Shown here: positions 21,723 through 34,117 of the stretch, one piece after another
How positions within the stretch are numbered: position 1 is the first letter of the stretch
Layout of the letters: the number at the start of each line of letters is the position of its first letter
Assembly: GCA_025331435.1 (NCBI GenBank)
Contig: JAIWNI010000001.1
Coordinates: 1-64,000 of the forward strand
DNA length: 64,000 bases
DNA from: Choanephora cucurbitarum
Taxonomy: Eukaryota; Mucoromycota; Mucoromycetes; Mucorales; Choanephoraceae
Direction: 5' to 3'
Notes under the pieces: model-generated
Seen by the model: only the letters and a program-made list of their open reading frames with translations
Told to the model about the DNA's origin: nothing
Databases searched by the model: none
Program-made: the position numbers and the translations under genes

Positions 21723-24700
21723 CTACTCTAAATGGTCCCCTTACTGGGCAAGTACAAGTTCAGGGAACCTATCACGAGTGTTGGGGGGGAGGAAATTGCA
21801 GCTTAAGTAAGCTTCATCCGAGCATCAAATGGAAATTGCCAAAAGACCCGTTTGCCTTCATATGATCTGCAAAAAGAAGGTAGTTATTGCATTGGCTGGT
21901 ATCCGACGGAAACAATGGAAACCAGCTTAAGTAATACGAATACTGGCTTTTAATTAGACGGAAAGTATTGTGAGAAAAAGTGAAAATGTTTGATTCACAC
22001 TCATAAGCTTCCTTGTGTTTGCATGGTTTCTCTTTTCTCTCTCTCTACACTCAAACTCAGTTTGGTTGTTGTCTCAAATCATCTACGAAATAAGGAAAGA
22101 GAACCATGTATAGTTTGTTTACTCACGCATGTATATAGATCAGATCTGGGAGGAGCTATTCCTTTTATTGTTAAGGTATACAAAGTAGCTGCGAACGGAT
22201 GGGTCTGTTGATTTGTTCTAATTTCAATTGAGAAAAAGTGAGTGAGAGAGAAGCACCCCCAGATAAAGTGTGATACAAACAATATTTCCTTTCTGCTTAC
22301 AAAATAATTGTACAAATAAAATGATTTAAAAGTGCTCTCACTCGTACGATCTCACTCCCAATCAGAGTACAAGTGTAACCATTTTCTATTTCTTATAATA
22401 GCCATTTTCCTGATTTGGATTTCAATTGACAGAGAAAGGAAAATATATGGCATGGTGTAGTTATGAAAAAAAAATATATGGATATTTATAATTCATTTAA
22501 CTTCCACTTATGTGTTAAATGCTAGAACAACAAGAAAAGACTGAGTCAATGAAGAGGTACAGAATAGACTGTGTCACATCTTTATGAGCTCATTTTCTAT
22601 AACATACAAAGCAGAGAGAAAGACAAGGGGGTGAGAGCAGTAAAATGCACATGATGTTGCTGGCAAGTATCATTTCGTTTCTAAAGATCAAATAGTAAAA
22701 GTCTGATTCAAAAATTGTATAATTTCAAGTGATATCTTTTGTTGAAGCCACATTTATGACATGTAGCATTCAGCATACATCTTGCACTTCCCGCTGTATG
22801 GCAGACTGTCAGCGGGAAACGGCTCAAAAGCTCAGTTCTTCTTATTACTGCTGAATTCTTCTTAACATGCAGAAAAAAAGAAAGAGAGAGAGGCAGAGGG
22901 ATCATGTGTACAATGCAATGCTTTTCAGTGCTAGTTTTTTTCTCTCTCTCTTTCTCGATAACGGTAAACATAAACAGATACAAATATACCATCTAAGCGT
23001 TTTACATTCAAAAATGAAGGGATTAGGTTTCTTTTTATGCGATTCAAACCAACAATGTGTTTCAAGGTAGCCAGGTCAGCGAGAAATTTCCCCACAAAAA
23101 GTCGTAAAAGATACAAGTAAGGCGCAAAAAAAAGCTAGTCATACGTGGCACAGGATTTTATTCGTTCGGCCCATTTGTCGTTTTATGTTTGACGGGAAAT
23201 GTGAAAGAAGAAGGAATATACTTTCATTGGTTGGTGGGATGTGGGGGAAATTCAATGTAGCACAAGTGCATAGAGTTACCTAAACAAATTCAACCAACCC
23301 ACTCATCCTACCAGATCAAATTTGAGGAAGTAAATAATAATTGAACTGGGGACCATGGTTCCACTACATAACAAACCATTTTGTTCTAGTGAGGGTCTTT
23401 TTTTGTTTTGTTTATGTCCTTCCAGTCTTTTTTTCTCCTTTTTTGTCTTTTAAAAAGTTTAAAAAAACCCTGACAAACTGGTGATTCTTTCACAAGGCAA
23501 CAAATAAGACAAGGAAAGGCTATTTGACTTGTCATCTGGTTTTTCTTCGAAATACAAGAAAAGGAAAAACAAAAAAAAATATTTGTGTAGTATCGTTTAC
23601 ACAAGCAATGAACTAAACTGACACAATCGTTCCGCCTTCAAAAAAAATAACAAGACAGAGTGTAGCTTAAGAAAAAATAGTGGTTTGATCTCACTATTAT
23701 GATTTGTTGAGATAGATCAGAATATAGGCTGTACTAGAAACATACAACTCGTGTAGTGCCAAAACAGCCACAAAAGACGCTCTTTAAACCTTTGCCTATA
23801 TTTTGTGTCTTTGAAGACACAAAGACTAGATTCCTCCAATCGATATGACAGCAACTTGTACTGCCAATTCGTATGATGCTTCGATAATTTTTTTGACATC
23901 TGTCTCAAAACGTTATACAACAAGGTTATAGTTAGCTGATTTTCTTTTCCTTTGACCAAGCTTAACAAGTTAGCTGTTTCTAGCGTTTGGTCAACACCAA
24001 TCAAAATACTCTAGTTTAGGCGCCTGGTTTAGAAAAAGCGAACTTTTGCGGTACAATCTCACAACAATGACCTGATAATAAACAAATGTCTAGATTGGTG
24101 ATCTAGTTGTTCTCAAAAAAAAAAAAAGACTTCAAACCTATACAGAAAAATAGAGTACGCAGAACTTTGATATACTAACTACAGAAAGGATCGAGAAGTC
24201 ACTTGATATGACCAACAGAGGGCAAAAGTATCGTTTGACTATGCAATGTCAAAATGTGTCATGATAGTTTAATCGAGTCATAAAAGCGATCTCAATGGTT
24301 GCTTTATTTAAGGTTATCGGTTTCCTTACAATTTGTGTGTGTTGTGCTTAGGACGAATTTTGTTTCCATATCAGATACACTTTCTCAAATCAAGCAGCCT
24401 CTGTGATGAAATGAACATGAAAACTAAAGAAAATCTTCAGAAAAAAGTTGGTTATTCAATCACTTTATCATCTGGGATCAGCCATAATAAACCTCTTGTC
24501 CCACAAGGAAAGATGTTTTTTTGTCACATGTTGACTGCGCATAATCTTAGCTTTACCAAGTTTATAAATTATAGTGCTAGTCAAGTACAGTTCTTGAGGA
24601 TTTGCACTACCTAATAAGAAACATCCGAAGGAAACTATTATGCTAAAATGAACATCCAATGAGTTCCCATCTGTTGTCTATCTTGAGCGCTTTCTTTGGC

Positions 24701-26474
24701 GTTTTACCCAACAGCGCCATTTTGCTTATGCAAATCAGCAGCAAACGCTTGTTTTTATGTTGCTTTTGATTCAGAGAAGTTTTTTTTTTTTTTTTTTTAA
24801 ATCTCTACTTCTGTCCTTGGAGACTGCCGGTGAATGCAGAAAAGTAGAATCAAAATGTCAGAGATTGGGTAACTAAGAATTGGTTTTTGTTTAGTTGTCA
24901 AATTGAGTCAGTTGCATAAAATGGTTAAGTTAGCAGAGATTAATAACCATTAGCGACTTCAAGAATATCATGGCTCTTGGCTGATCTTTTTTTTTCTCTT
25001 GCAATATGTATTCCCGAGAAGCCTTTGACTGGTCCATACTCCTTCTCCCTCATCTAAAACCATAGAATCGCAACACAAAGACTGCAATTTGTCTTTCTCA
25101 CTATCACGGTAGACACTTGAACAATCAAGGCAAACTGTACCTTTTGATGTAATAGATTATAAGACAGAAGGCTAATTACCTATCACCACTTCTGTTTCGC
25201 TTTCCTTGAGAATTCTTCTAGTTCAGTTTGTATGAACACACCTTCCTATTCAGCTAAATATATACTTCAAACCAATTGTCTCTTACCTAATTTTCACGTC
25301 AGTAGATCTCTTGATTCATTTGTGAAAGAACGGCCAGAAAAAGATACGCTGTTTGGCTTCAAAAACATGTCTTGATGCTCTCTTAGTACTGTGCACAAGT
25401 AAACTCTTTAGATGATTTGTTCACTAGATTAGATTACTTAAGGAGCCAATAGTCTCACATCCAAGAAAACTCCTTGTGTTCTATATAGAAAAAGATGAAG
25501 AGTACAAAGATATCATCAAATGGATTACATAAACATCAATTGATGATCAGATATGAAAACACTTTAGAACTTGCAGAAAACTTGGTAAGCTTGAGTTAAG
25601 AGACTTGATATCTTTTAATTCAATGTCTTTAATAGTAATCTCATATATATCGAAAAATCAACAACAACATATCACAAGAGCTTACCATTTTCTTAGGCAT
25701 GAAAGGCTTAACAGATAAAAGACTACATGGGAGTATGAATATTTGAAGGGAAGGAATGACCAAACTTGTATAACAAAGACGAGTAGCAGATTTCTCAGGA
25801 AGAGGGGGGGGGGGCTCTTACGAGACTAGCTTGACAGTGAAAAAAATGCTTTCGTAAGTCGTACAAATGTTAGGGATTGTCATGCGTCTACAACTGTTGT
25901 CATGAGTTCCTTTTTTCTACCTTATGCATCCTCCCTTTTTTTCTTCTTTATGTCCATAACGAACAGTCTGAATTGAGTGCCTTTTTTTTTGTTAGCTCTT
26001 ATTCCTTCTATCACAAAAAAACATTTCTGATGAACCTGTTTGGCGTATGATCAGCTGACGATTGTTCGGAGGGGAAGTTCATGCCCACAAACAAGGTTTA
26101 CAGGAAAGTCAGGCCATATCCGCTATTATTCATGCTGACGAACAAGGTTTGTTTTTCTCTTTGAGAAAATGAGTGAAAAGGGTTTAGAAGAGAATCATGC
26201 TTATGACACAAAACTAAATGCAACACTCTCATAGTATACATAAGCCACTAGATACAATTGCAGATTGCTGCCATGAGCCAATGGCTGTATTCATATCGAC
26301 TCACTGTGTTCCTTGAATTGACTCAGGCATACAATTACCTGTTATAAGCCTCGACTCAAGGATCAACAGTCACATAGCTATTACTATGCTAAATCAACTT
26401 ACTCAAGTTTTATTTCCAGCTTTGCGGTGTCAACCCTTGTTCACTCTTCTCTATTATTATATTTTTTTAAAATA
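21723..26474. other. Long gene-poor region
   Basis: Nearly 4.8 kb without a gene I can support. The sequence is AT-rich with homopolymer runs (T18 near 24781, G12 near 25806) and purine-rich patches. Short frames exist, for example a 95-codon minus-strand frame at 23717-24004 beginning MIGVDQTLETANLL, but none shows a recognisable motif or splicing pattern. About 26080-26160 contains a short coding-like run (HAHKQGLQESQAISAIIHAD) without start or context. Near 26474 it holds the promoter of the mL58 gene. Confidence 0.4.
22788..22818. repeat. GC-rich perfect inverted repeat
   Basis: TTCCCGCTG and CAGCGGGAA form a perfect 9-bp stem around a 13-base loop, a GC island in AT-rich DNA. It could be a protein-binding palindrome, a hairpin of a transcript, or a trace of a mobile element. 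No gene nearby explains it. Confidence 0.45.
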
Positions 26475-26897
26475 ATGAACTCACGTCAACTTTTCACCAG
26501 TATTCGTACATATGCCACCAAGAGTAAGACAACCAACTTAAAATACAAGCCCAGTGTACCTGTAGAATATACCACCCTTTCTGACGGCACCATCTTTATC
26601 GAGCGTCAGCCTGTTGTTTCTCCCAGCATCCAATCTCAAGTTGCTCCACTTCTTCGTAAAACCGCACCTAAATCCAAGTTGACAGATTCACAAATCGCTG
26701 AATTGCGTCAACTAAGAGAATCAGACCCCACCACATGGACCCGATCTAAATTAGCAAAGAAGTTCAACTGTTCTGAATTGTTTGTTGGTATGGTTGCACC
26801 ACTTAAGGAAGCACCTGTTGTTCAGGAACAAGCCAACTATGGTTACAGACATAAATTGATTCTCGAACAAAGACAAAAGAGAAAAGCTCTCTGGTAA
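26475..26897 (+). CDS. MRPL20: Mitochondrial ribosomal protein mL58 (MRPL20 family)
   Basis: A 140-residue protein of the mitochondrial large subunit. The N-terminus MNSRQLFTSIRTYATK is a typical matrix-targeting presequence. The body contains KLTDSQIAELRQLRESDP, then TWTRSKLAKKFNCSELFVG, a helix-turn-helix-like segment conserved in fungal MRPL20 proteins. The C-terminus is basic (LILEQRQKRKALW). The ATG at 26475 is preferred over an upstream in-frame GTG at 26427 because it begins the presequence. Single exon. Length fits the family after import. Confidence 0.85.
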   Translation: MNSRQLFTSIRTYATKSKTTNLKYKPSVPVEYTTLSDGTIFIERQPVVSPSIQSQVAPLLRKTAPKSKLTDSQIAELRQLRESDPTTWTRSKLAKKFNCSELFVGMVAPLKEAPVVQEQANYGYRHKLILEQRQKRKALW

Positions 26898-27208
26898 TTG
26901 GTTTGCATGATTTAGTGTTTTCTTTGAAGCGTCTCTCTCTTTTTTTTTAAAAAAAATATATGTATAATAATGATATAGAACAACCATTCTTGCTTTTTTT
27001 TTCTTTTTGCGTGTATGTGTGTAGATACTCCTTTATAAAGATGAATAAAAAAAAACCGAGAAAAGAAAGGAAGAGGACAGGACAAAAAGAAGGGTGTCAA
27101 TGTTATCTAGGCTGGATTTAAGCTCAGTTTTGATCATTTTATCTTTTCAATTTCCTCAAAGCGCGTACAGTCCTCCTTTTTCTTTCTTCTTTTTCTCAAT
27201 TGACAACA

Positions 27209-29939
27209 ATGGCACAAAAGAAGGCTACTTGTTATATTATCAATACCTCATGTTCTATGCCAGAAGAACTTCCGACTGCCCTTGAGGTTTTGATTGAAAA
27301 TCTTGAAGAAAAAGTAAAGTGAATCTTATTGAGTTTCATCAGCATCATAATAGTTTTTTCTTTCTTTCTTAGGTGATTAGTGGAAGAAAGACAGATATGG
27401 TTTCTGTACTTTTGGCAGGCACACCTGGTAAAATAAATATAGGCAAAATAGTCAATATGTATCAGTTAATCGCAAATACCTTAAACTATAGAGACAAGCA
27501 ATATATTAGCGGATGAAACACCAGATCAATATCAACATGTCACTGCCTTATGTCCTATATCGCAGCCAGATTTAAACCTATTGAGAGCACTAAAACAAGT
27601 GAAGGCATCCATTGACACTCAAGTAGATGGTAAATCTAGAACAGTTTGTCAATTAAGTTGTATAGCTCATTCTCTGTTCTTGACATTAGTGCTTGATGCT
27701 GTTATTGTAGCCATTCAGATGATTGCATTGCATTGTCGACACTTGAAATACGAAAAACGAATCACCATCTTCACTGATACCAAGCAACCTATTGACTGGT
27801 TAGACTCAGATTTTGTAGTTGAGAAAATGAATGAAAACAACATTCGATTGACTTTGATGTAAAGCATGCATGCGCCTACCTATGAGTTTTCCGGCTAATG
27901 AAGTTCTGTTTTAGTGGTTCTGATTATGCACTCTATTCAACTATGGATTGTCCCGAGACAGTTCAGACAAATTATGATCAATGGCAATCTTTAGTCGAAA
28001 AAATATCTGAAAGTGAAATTATCAGTTTACAAGAAGCTTACCAGATGACACAGGAAGATTATGCTAAAGAAGTTCGACCTACTCCCGCCTACCGAGGCTT
28101 TCTTCGTCTAGGAGATCCCTCTGACATTGACAACAATTTATCCTTGAGTATCAATATGTATTTACGTACAAAAGAGTTAAAGCCCGCCTCAAGCACACGA
28201 GCATCTGGTTTAAGTAAAGGCGAAGTCAGTAAAGAATCCAGCTATACATTGGATCTGCCTGATCAAGACATGGAATCGATCATTGCCAAACAGACAGAGA
28301 TTGATCCCGAAGATCTAGAGAAGGCCTTTAAGTTGGGCAAGACAGTCGTCAAGGTCTCTGAGGATGAATTGGAATTCTACAAATACAGATCGAAAAAGGA
28401 CATGATCATTCTTGGATTTGTACCTGCTGCTAAGTTTCCTCGTCATTATCTCTATTCAAATGCAAATATCATTACAGCTGGACAGTACCATCCAGCAGAG
28501 AGTAATAGAGGTTTAACTGCCTTGGCTTATGCTCTTTATGAGAAGGATTGTCTGGCTCTTGTGCGTTATGTCTATAAAGATGATTCTGCACCTCGAATTG
28601 GTATCCTTATGCCTGAGCTCGTCATAGGATCCGAAGATAAACCAGATACACTTTTATTGCAGTTTTTTGATGTATGTAGAAAGAAGATGCTGGTGGTTTA
28701 TTCTAACCTGTATTTTTTTTTTTAAAAAAAGATACCTTATGCTGAAGATATCCGAGATTACAAATTCAATACGATCAAAGATATGGATCAAACTGATCCA
28801 AAAGGTGAACAAATGATGCGGTCTTTAGTAGATGCTATGAATCTGGATCAATTAGGGTAAAGAAGAAAAAGAAAAAGTAGAATAACACTAGACTGATGCT
28901 TTCTTTAGAAAAGATTATCTACAGCCTGAAGATAATTTCAATCCTATCTATTGGCGATTCAACAAGGCAATTAAAACAAAAGCATTGGATCCAGATGCAC
29001 CTATACCAGACATTAAACCTGATCATATGAAACAATTCAAAGTGGCAACTGAGTTAGAAGAAAAAGTAGGTGATCTTGGTAAACAATTAGCAGACTATTA
29101 CAAGGTGAAAAAAGGCAAGTATTCTAGAAAGTGTTGCCTATCCAAGAAGAGAAAGCCAACTGACTCATTTTCTTAAAAGTGGCCGAAAAGACAAAGAAGA
29201 AGAAAAAGAGACAGTTTGATGATATGGAAGAGACAGAAGAGGCTGCTCAGATTGCTGATATTCAAGACATCCTTGAATCAGTCAAATCCAGCCATCAAGA
29301 CACCATGGAATCTACCCAATCTCATACTTCTCTCTTAAACCAACAGGTAGATCAAGTAGGCATGATTACGCCTGTCGAGGACTTTCATGCCATGGTCCAT
29401 CAGCCTTCTTCTACTGATCTGGTGGATGTGGCTACGAAGCAGATGACAGAAGTTATTTTGAAGTTACTTGAAATTTCATTTGGTAATCAAAATTACGGAA
29501 AAGCCATTCAGTGTCTTAAAGCACTTCGTGAAGTGTGTAAAAAAGTAAGTAAAAAGAGATGTTTTCAATAGATCCAGGTCTTAAAGAGAATGTGTGTTTA
29601 GCAAGATGCAGCTATGGTCTATAATCGACATGCTCAAGAATTAAAAAGTTGGTGTCAGCTTGAGAATACTTCATCTCCTCGTCGACAGTTTTGGGATATG
29701 CTTAAATCAGAGCAGCTGGGTTTGATCACAAATCAAGAATGTAATGACACTGACAACATCCATACTACAGAAGAGGTAGCAGAACAGTTTTGGAATGAAC
29801 AAGAAGATCCTGTTTCTGTTAAGCCAGTGGAAGATCAACCTGTTCGTTTTGATGCAGATGAATTGGTAAGGATTTGGCAAACTATATTCATTTCCTTGAT
29901 GATCTCATACATTTTGTTCTATAGGAGGATATGTTCTAA
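27209..29939 (+). CDS. KU80: Ku80, DNA double-strand-break end-binding subunit
   Basis: Ku80 pairs with Ku70 to form the ring that binds broken DNA ends in non-homologous end joining and at telomeres. About ten exons join in frame from MAQKKATCYIINTSCSMPEE. The N-terminal von Willebrand A-like domain includes KRITIFTDTKQPIDWLDSDF. The Ku core beta-barrel runs from about RGFLRLGDPSD through DMIILGFVPAAKFPRHYL, TALAYALYEKDCLALVRYVY and RIGILMPELV. A helical C-terminal domain (ATKQMTEVILKLLEISF) follows, then an acidic end DADELEDMF encoded partly by a tiny last exon (29925-29939). That end resembles the acidic DLLDMI-type motif that binds DNA-PKcs in animals. Ku70 is not in the window. Confidence 0.92.
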
Positions 29940-30086
29940 ATAGCCCTTTTTCTTTTCTTTATGCATCTCTTTATTTTGAGAAAAAAAAAAGTAAAGTCTT
30001 TAAGCTGAGTTGAATGCCTGTTTTTTTAAACTGTACTAAAAGAAAAAAAAGTCCTTTTTTTTCTTAACCTGGTTTAAATAAGACTT

Positions 30087-32867
30087 ATGGAGAATCTAAT
30101 AGCATCAGATAGTAATAAGACTGTATTTTGTGTTGAGTGCAACGATCAAGAAGTAAGACAGACAATGTGTTGTCAAATGAACGTCCGCTCATCGTCTATA
30201 GGCATCTATTTTTTGTGAGCAATGTGACGAAGACTTTTGTGAAGTGTGTCATGGTAAAGACTATATATTTATATCGAGGAAAAAGGAAATGACTTCATGA
30301 GTTATTCTTATAGGCATGCTTCATCGTACTGGCAATCGAAAATTACATACAGCCAAAAAATTAAATTCACATCATACTCATGGAGAAGATCACACTACTG
30401 ACGTGACAGCTCAAGCTAATCATGTTGAAACAGTAAGCTCTTGAGTACCAGATGTGGATCATCAGTTCGACTCATGTTTGTATATTAGCCAGAAAAGCAA
30501 AAGGATGATGCAGTCATGAAACAAGCATTGATGGAATTGGATGGTACCATTATCAACAGCAGTGGCCCTACTTTTGGAGATTATATGACAAAGAGGTATT
30601 CTAAAGACTAAAGGGAAGCATTAAACGATACACTCATCATTAAGAAAAGATCAAAGACAGTTCCTTTACGACTTGATTCAGAAGAACGACAGTATTTGCG
30701 ATTGTAAAGTGAATCAGTTGTTTGACAAACATCCTTTCTTATTTTTTTTTAAATTAAATAGATTAGAGGCAGCATTGAACGTATCTGAATATACTGATAA
30801 GATTGATATCATTTCTTATTCAAACAAGGCCAAGCGAATTGTTGGACAGATCAAGGATTTATGCGCCATTCTTTCTGGTCTGTTAGTTGCTGGCGACTAT
30901 AAGACTGGCGCACAACTATTTGCCAGTAGAACAGTACGTGAAAATGAAGCGATCTTTCAACGCATTTTTGAAGTAGGAAGAAGGTAAATTGAGCATCGAG
31001 GTGTATATATGTGCCATTTGACTGACATATGTTCAATCGCTAGACATAAGATCATGAATCCTGAAAAGATGCGCTCTACTTATGGTAAATTGATGTATAT
31101 GTTGATGGTAAGATACTCTCCTATACGTATAATAGACAAATAAACCCTATCTCCATTAGGACTCTGTCATCCCTGAAGTAACAGACTATCTTGGATTTTC
31201 ATGTGTGATACCCATCAAGACGGTCTATGATTTCTTAAAGAGTCGTGAGAGTATTGATGTGTTGCATGATGATAGTATCGTATTGGCCACTCGAGAAATC
31301 TCGCCTGAGTTCAAGACAAGAGAACAAATTGATGCTGAAGTCCAACGCAAACAATCAGCTATTCGTTCTATCTGTGAAAAGTATGCTAATGAAAGGATCA
31401 GTAAAGAAGAAATTGAACGGTGTTTGCTGTCAATGTCAGATAACAATGCCTTCCTTATGGCCAATAGGTAAGGCACAGGTATGACCCATGTATTGCTCTC
31501 TAGTGCTGACAATCTCAAACCAGAGATCCTTGTGATAAAATGCTCAAGTATCTATCTAAATACTTTACACCTCATAAACATGATCATGGTTACTCTTTAG
31601 CCATCCAAAATGGTCGAAATGGACATCGATTGACACATTCTCATTCAGCACAATATACTTATGTTCATCAGTCATTGACTCTATGGCGTGAAATCATGAA
31701 TGAGATGTTCATGCTCTGGAGTATGGCAGATGAAGATCTGATTTCACCCAGTGCCTATCGATTGACCAATACAGGACAAGGTCTACAGCGTATTCAACCT
31801 TGTCCCCATGTCTCAAAGGCAATTCATAAAATACTGAATAGAGTACACAAGAAGTGTGGATCATGGGTGGGCAGTAGTGTAGTTCATTTGGGTGATAAGA
31901 ATGTGCCCAACTCGTTTATGTTTATTGATAAAGTAAGTCGATACAGATACACACAAGCGCATCAGACTAATTAGGCTATACAGTACAATCAAGTGGCTCG
32001 TATCTTGACACCTATTGTCAGTACATTAGACAAGTTAGATTATTTTGAAAATGATGTAGATCTTTTAGACTATGTAAAGAGTACATATGGAAGTATTGAA
32101 CAATGTAAAAAGGATATTTTGTGTAAGTCCCTTTTTTTTGCCTTATTTTATAATATACATATATACTAACTTGTTACAGATGATCTGTTTACTCATGGTT
32201 TTGATGGTTCGGGTGGTGACAACTATTTTGATGCTGGTAGTTGCATAGATGGTCGATTGACCTCTGCTTGGAATTGTAAGTTGGTTTGTTTGAGAGACTG
32301 CCAAATGAAACTGAACATGGTATATAGGGTGTTCAACTATTGAGAAAAAGAAGTTCTTTCCTATCTTTCTAATGACAGTAAGTACACATGGAAAAGGAGA
32401 GAAAAGAAAGGGGTTAGAAAGGGAGAGGACTATAGCTTGAGTTTAACACTGCTTTTTTTTAAGGGCTTTATTGGATTTGATGGAAGTGAATGGTAAAACA
32501 ATAAAAAAAAAATAAAGCTTTTTGCCCCCCCCCCCCTCTTTCTCATACAAAATTGGAGTGTTTGTCGATCTTTATTCTATTGGCTCTTTTAAGCTATTTT
32601 ATCAAATCAATTTCTGTAGTATCACAAAAAGCAGGTTCAGTCTGTAACACCCAAATTGATAGATGACATTCTCTCTCTCTCTCTCTCTCTCAGAAATAGA
32701 TAGATAAAATAGACTTTATGAAGACAGCTTAGTACCTGCATGTATACTAAATTAACTTTTTTTTTCTTTCTTTCTAATCACTTAGGAGCACATGCATTTT
32801 CAAATTTGAAACAGACCAATGGACACGACCTATGTCAGATCAACTAGGTTACACAGAAAAACCATAG
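30087..32867 (+). CDS. B-box zinc finger / DUF2009 (UPF0652) protein
   Basis: A conserved eukaryotic protein of unknown function. The N-terminus has a B-box-like zinc motif across exons 1-3: FCVECNDQE, then FCEQCDEDFCEVCHG, then MLHRTGNRKLHTAKK. The DUF2009 region follows: SKTVPLRLDSEERQYLRLLE, NVSEYTDKIDIISYSNKAKR, SRTVRENEAIFQRIFEVGRR and MRSTYGKLMYMLMDS. Later exons give LHDDSIVLATREISPEF, LAIQNGRNGHRLTHSHSAQY, NSFMFIDK and YDLFTHGFDGSGGDNYFDAG. I place the last exon at 32786-32867 after a 293-nt intron. Its join yields GFIGFDGSEWSTCIFKFE and ends GYTEKP. If the intron is kept, translation stops right after the Trp codon. About a dozen introns. Similar proteins exist in plants and fission yeast. 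Confidence 0.85.
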
Positions 32868-34117
32868 TGTGTGTGTGTTTATATTGCATTACATCTTGTT
32901 TATATTAAACAGAGACTCAAACAGAAAGACAGTCATTTTATGCATTCGATAGAGTTCTTTTCTACAAAAAGTAAAAGAGGACAAACATACAAAAGAAAGG
33001 AGAGGCGCATCACAAAAGACAGCAAGGAGTCAAAGCATACAGAAAAGGAACCAAATCAATGTCTTCACAATTCTTTGTCTATCTTTGTAAACAAAAGACA
33101 CAAAAAAGGCAAAAAACAATCTATCTCATCTCTAGCGTAACTCCCACCTTTCTCTCCTACTCTATCTTTACCCGAGTTTCTATTATCTTTATTTAATAAA
33201 GTTATTTTTTTATCACTACTTTCATTCTCTCTTTCTTTTGTCTGTTATATTCCCTCTTTTTTTTTTTTACACATTAAAAAAAAGTTTTTATAGAACATAA
33301 CAAGTAACTTAAACAGTCTTGGAGATCTGTTTGTATATTCACTAGAAACCATACGCTATTTTATCAATCTTTGTTTTCCCCAAGCTCCTTTTCTCCTTTT
33401 GATGTGTGTTACCATCTCACCAGTAGTCCCCTTCTCTCTCTCTCTCTTTCTTATCTTATAGTATTGACAAATAATGGTGTGGTACAAAGTCAAATAAGAT
33501 AATTGTTTGTTAGGCTCCCCCCCCCCTCTCCTCCTCCTTTTTTCTTTTATAATAAAAGAGAGAAAAGACCTTGTCTTATGCATAACTTTCTAGAACAATC
33601 ATTGTGGTCAGACTCCGAATTTTCTTTAGTAAGAAATGCAATTAGAAAAAGAAACATACGCTCCTTAAACATCATATAAAGAAGTATAAATATTTCTTTT
33701 AAAGATATTTCAAAATGATGTCCTCTATATCAAAGTCTATCCCCTTCCAACCCCCCTCTACTCGCCCCTTTTCTTACCTTACTCTCTCTTTGTTTTTCGC
33801 TCTTCTCTCTCCCCCTTTTTATTTATTTCAAGTTGCTTAGAGAGAAAAGCATGTTGCCTTTCCATTTATCTTATAAGCTTTTTTTTCTGTTTAAACAGTA
33901 GTTTCATTCAAATCACAACGCTGGAAAAATAAACATCCTTTGCTCCTCTTTCTCTAGCCCCTTTCACTCTTGAGAGAGAAAGCACTTCCCTTAAACGTAA
34001 GAACAATTACCTTTTTTATCGCAAGTATTTATTTATGTCATATTCTTTCATGTCTTATTTTCTCTTTCTTTCTTTTTCTTTTCTTTCTTTGTCTTCCAAG
34101 AAATACCAATAAAATAA
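32868..34117. other. Spacer and long 5' leader before the CP2 gene
   Basis: About 1.25 kb of AT-rich DNA with many pyrimidine-rich runs (for example CTCT tracts near 33430-33450 and 33780-33830, C9-C10 runs near 33519). No exon structure was recognised. It holds the 3' UTR of the DUF2009 gene and the promoter of the transcription factor gene at 34118. Confidence 0.45.

Noticed and set aside
23717..24004. 95-codon minus-strand frame beginning MIGVDQTLETANLL
   Set aside because: Composition is not obviously random, but there is no domain, no promoter element and no neighbouring exon. Not strong enough to annotate.
26060..26160. Short coding-like run HAHKQGLQESQAISAIIHAD
   Set aside because: No start codon, no exon borders that lead anywhere and no family recognised.
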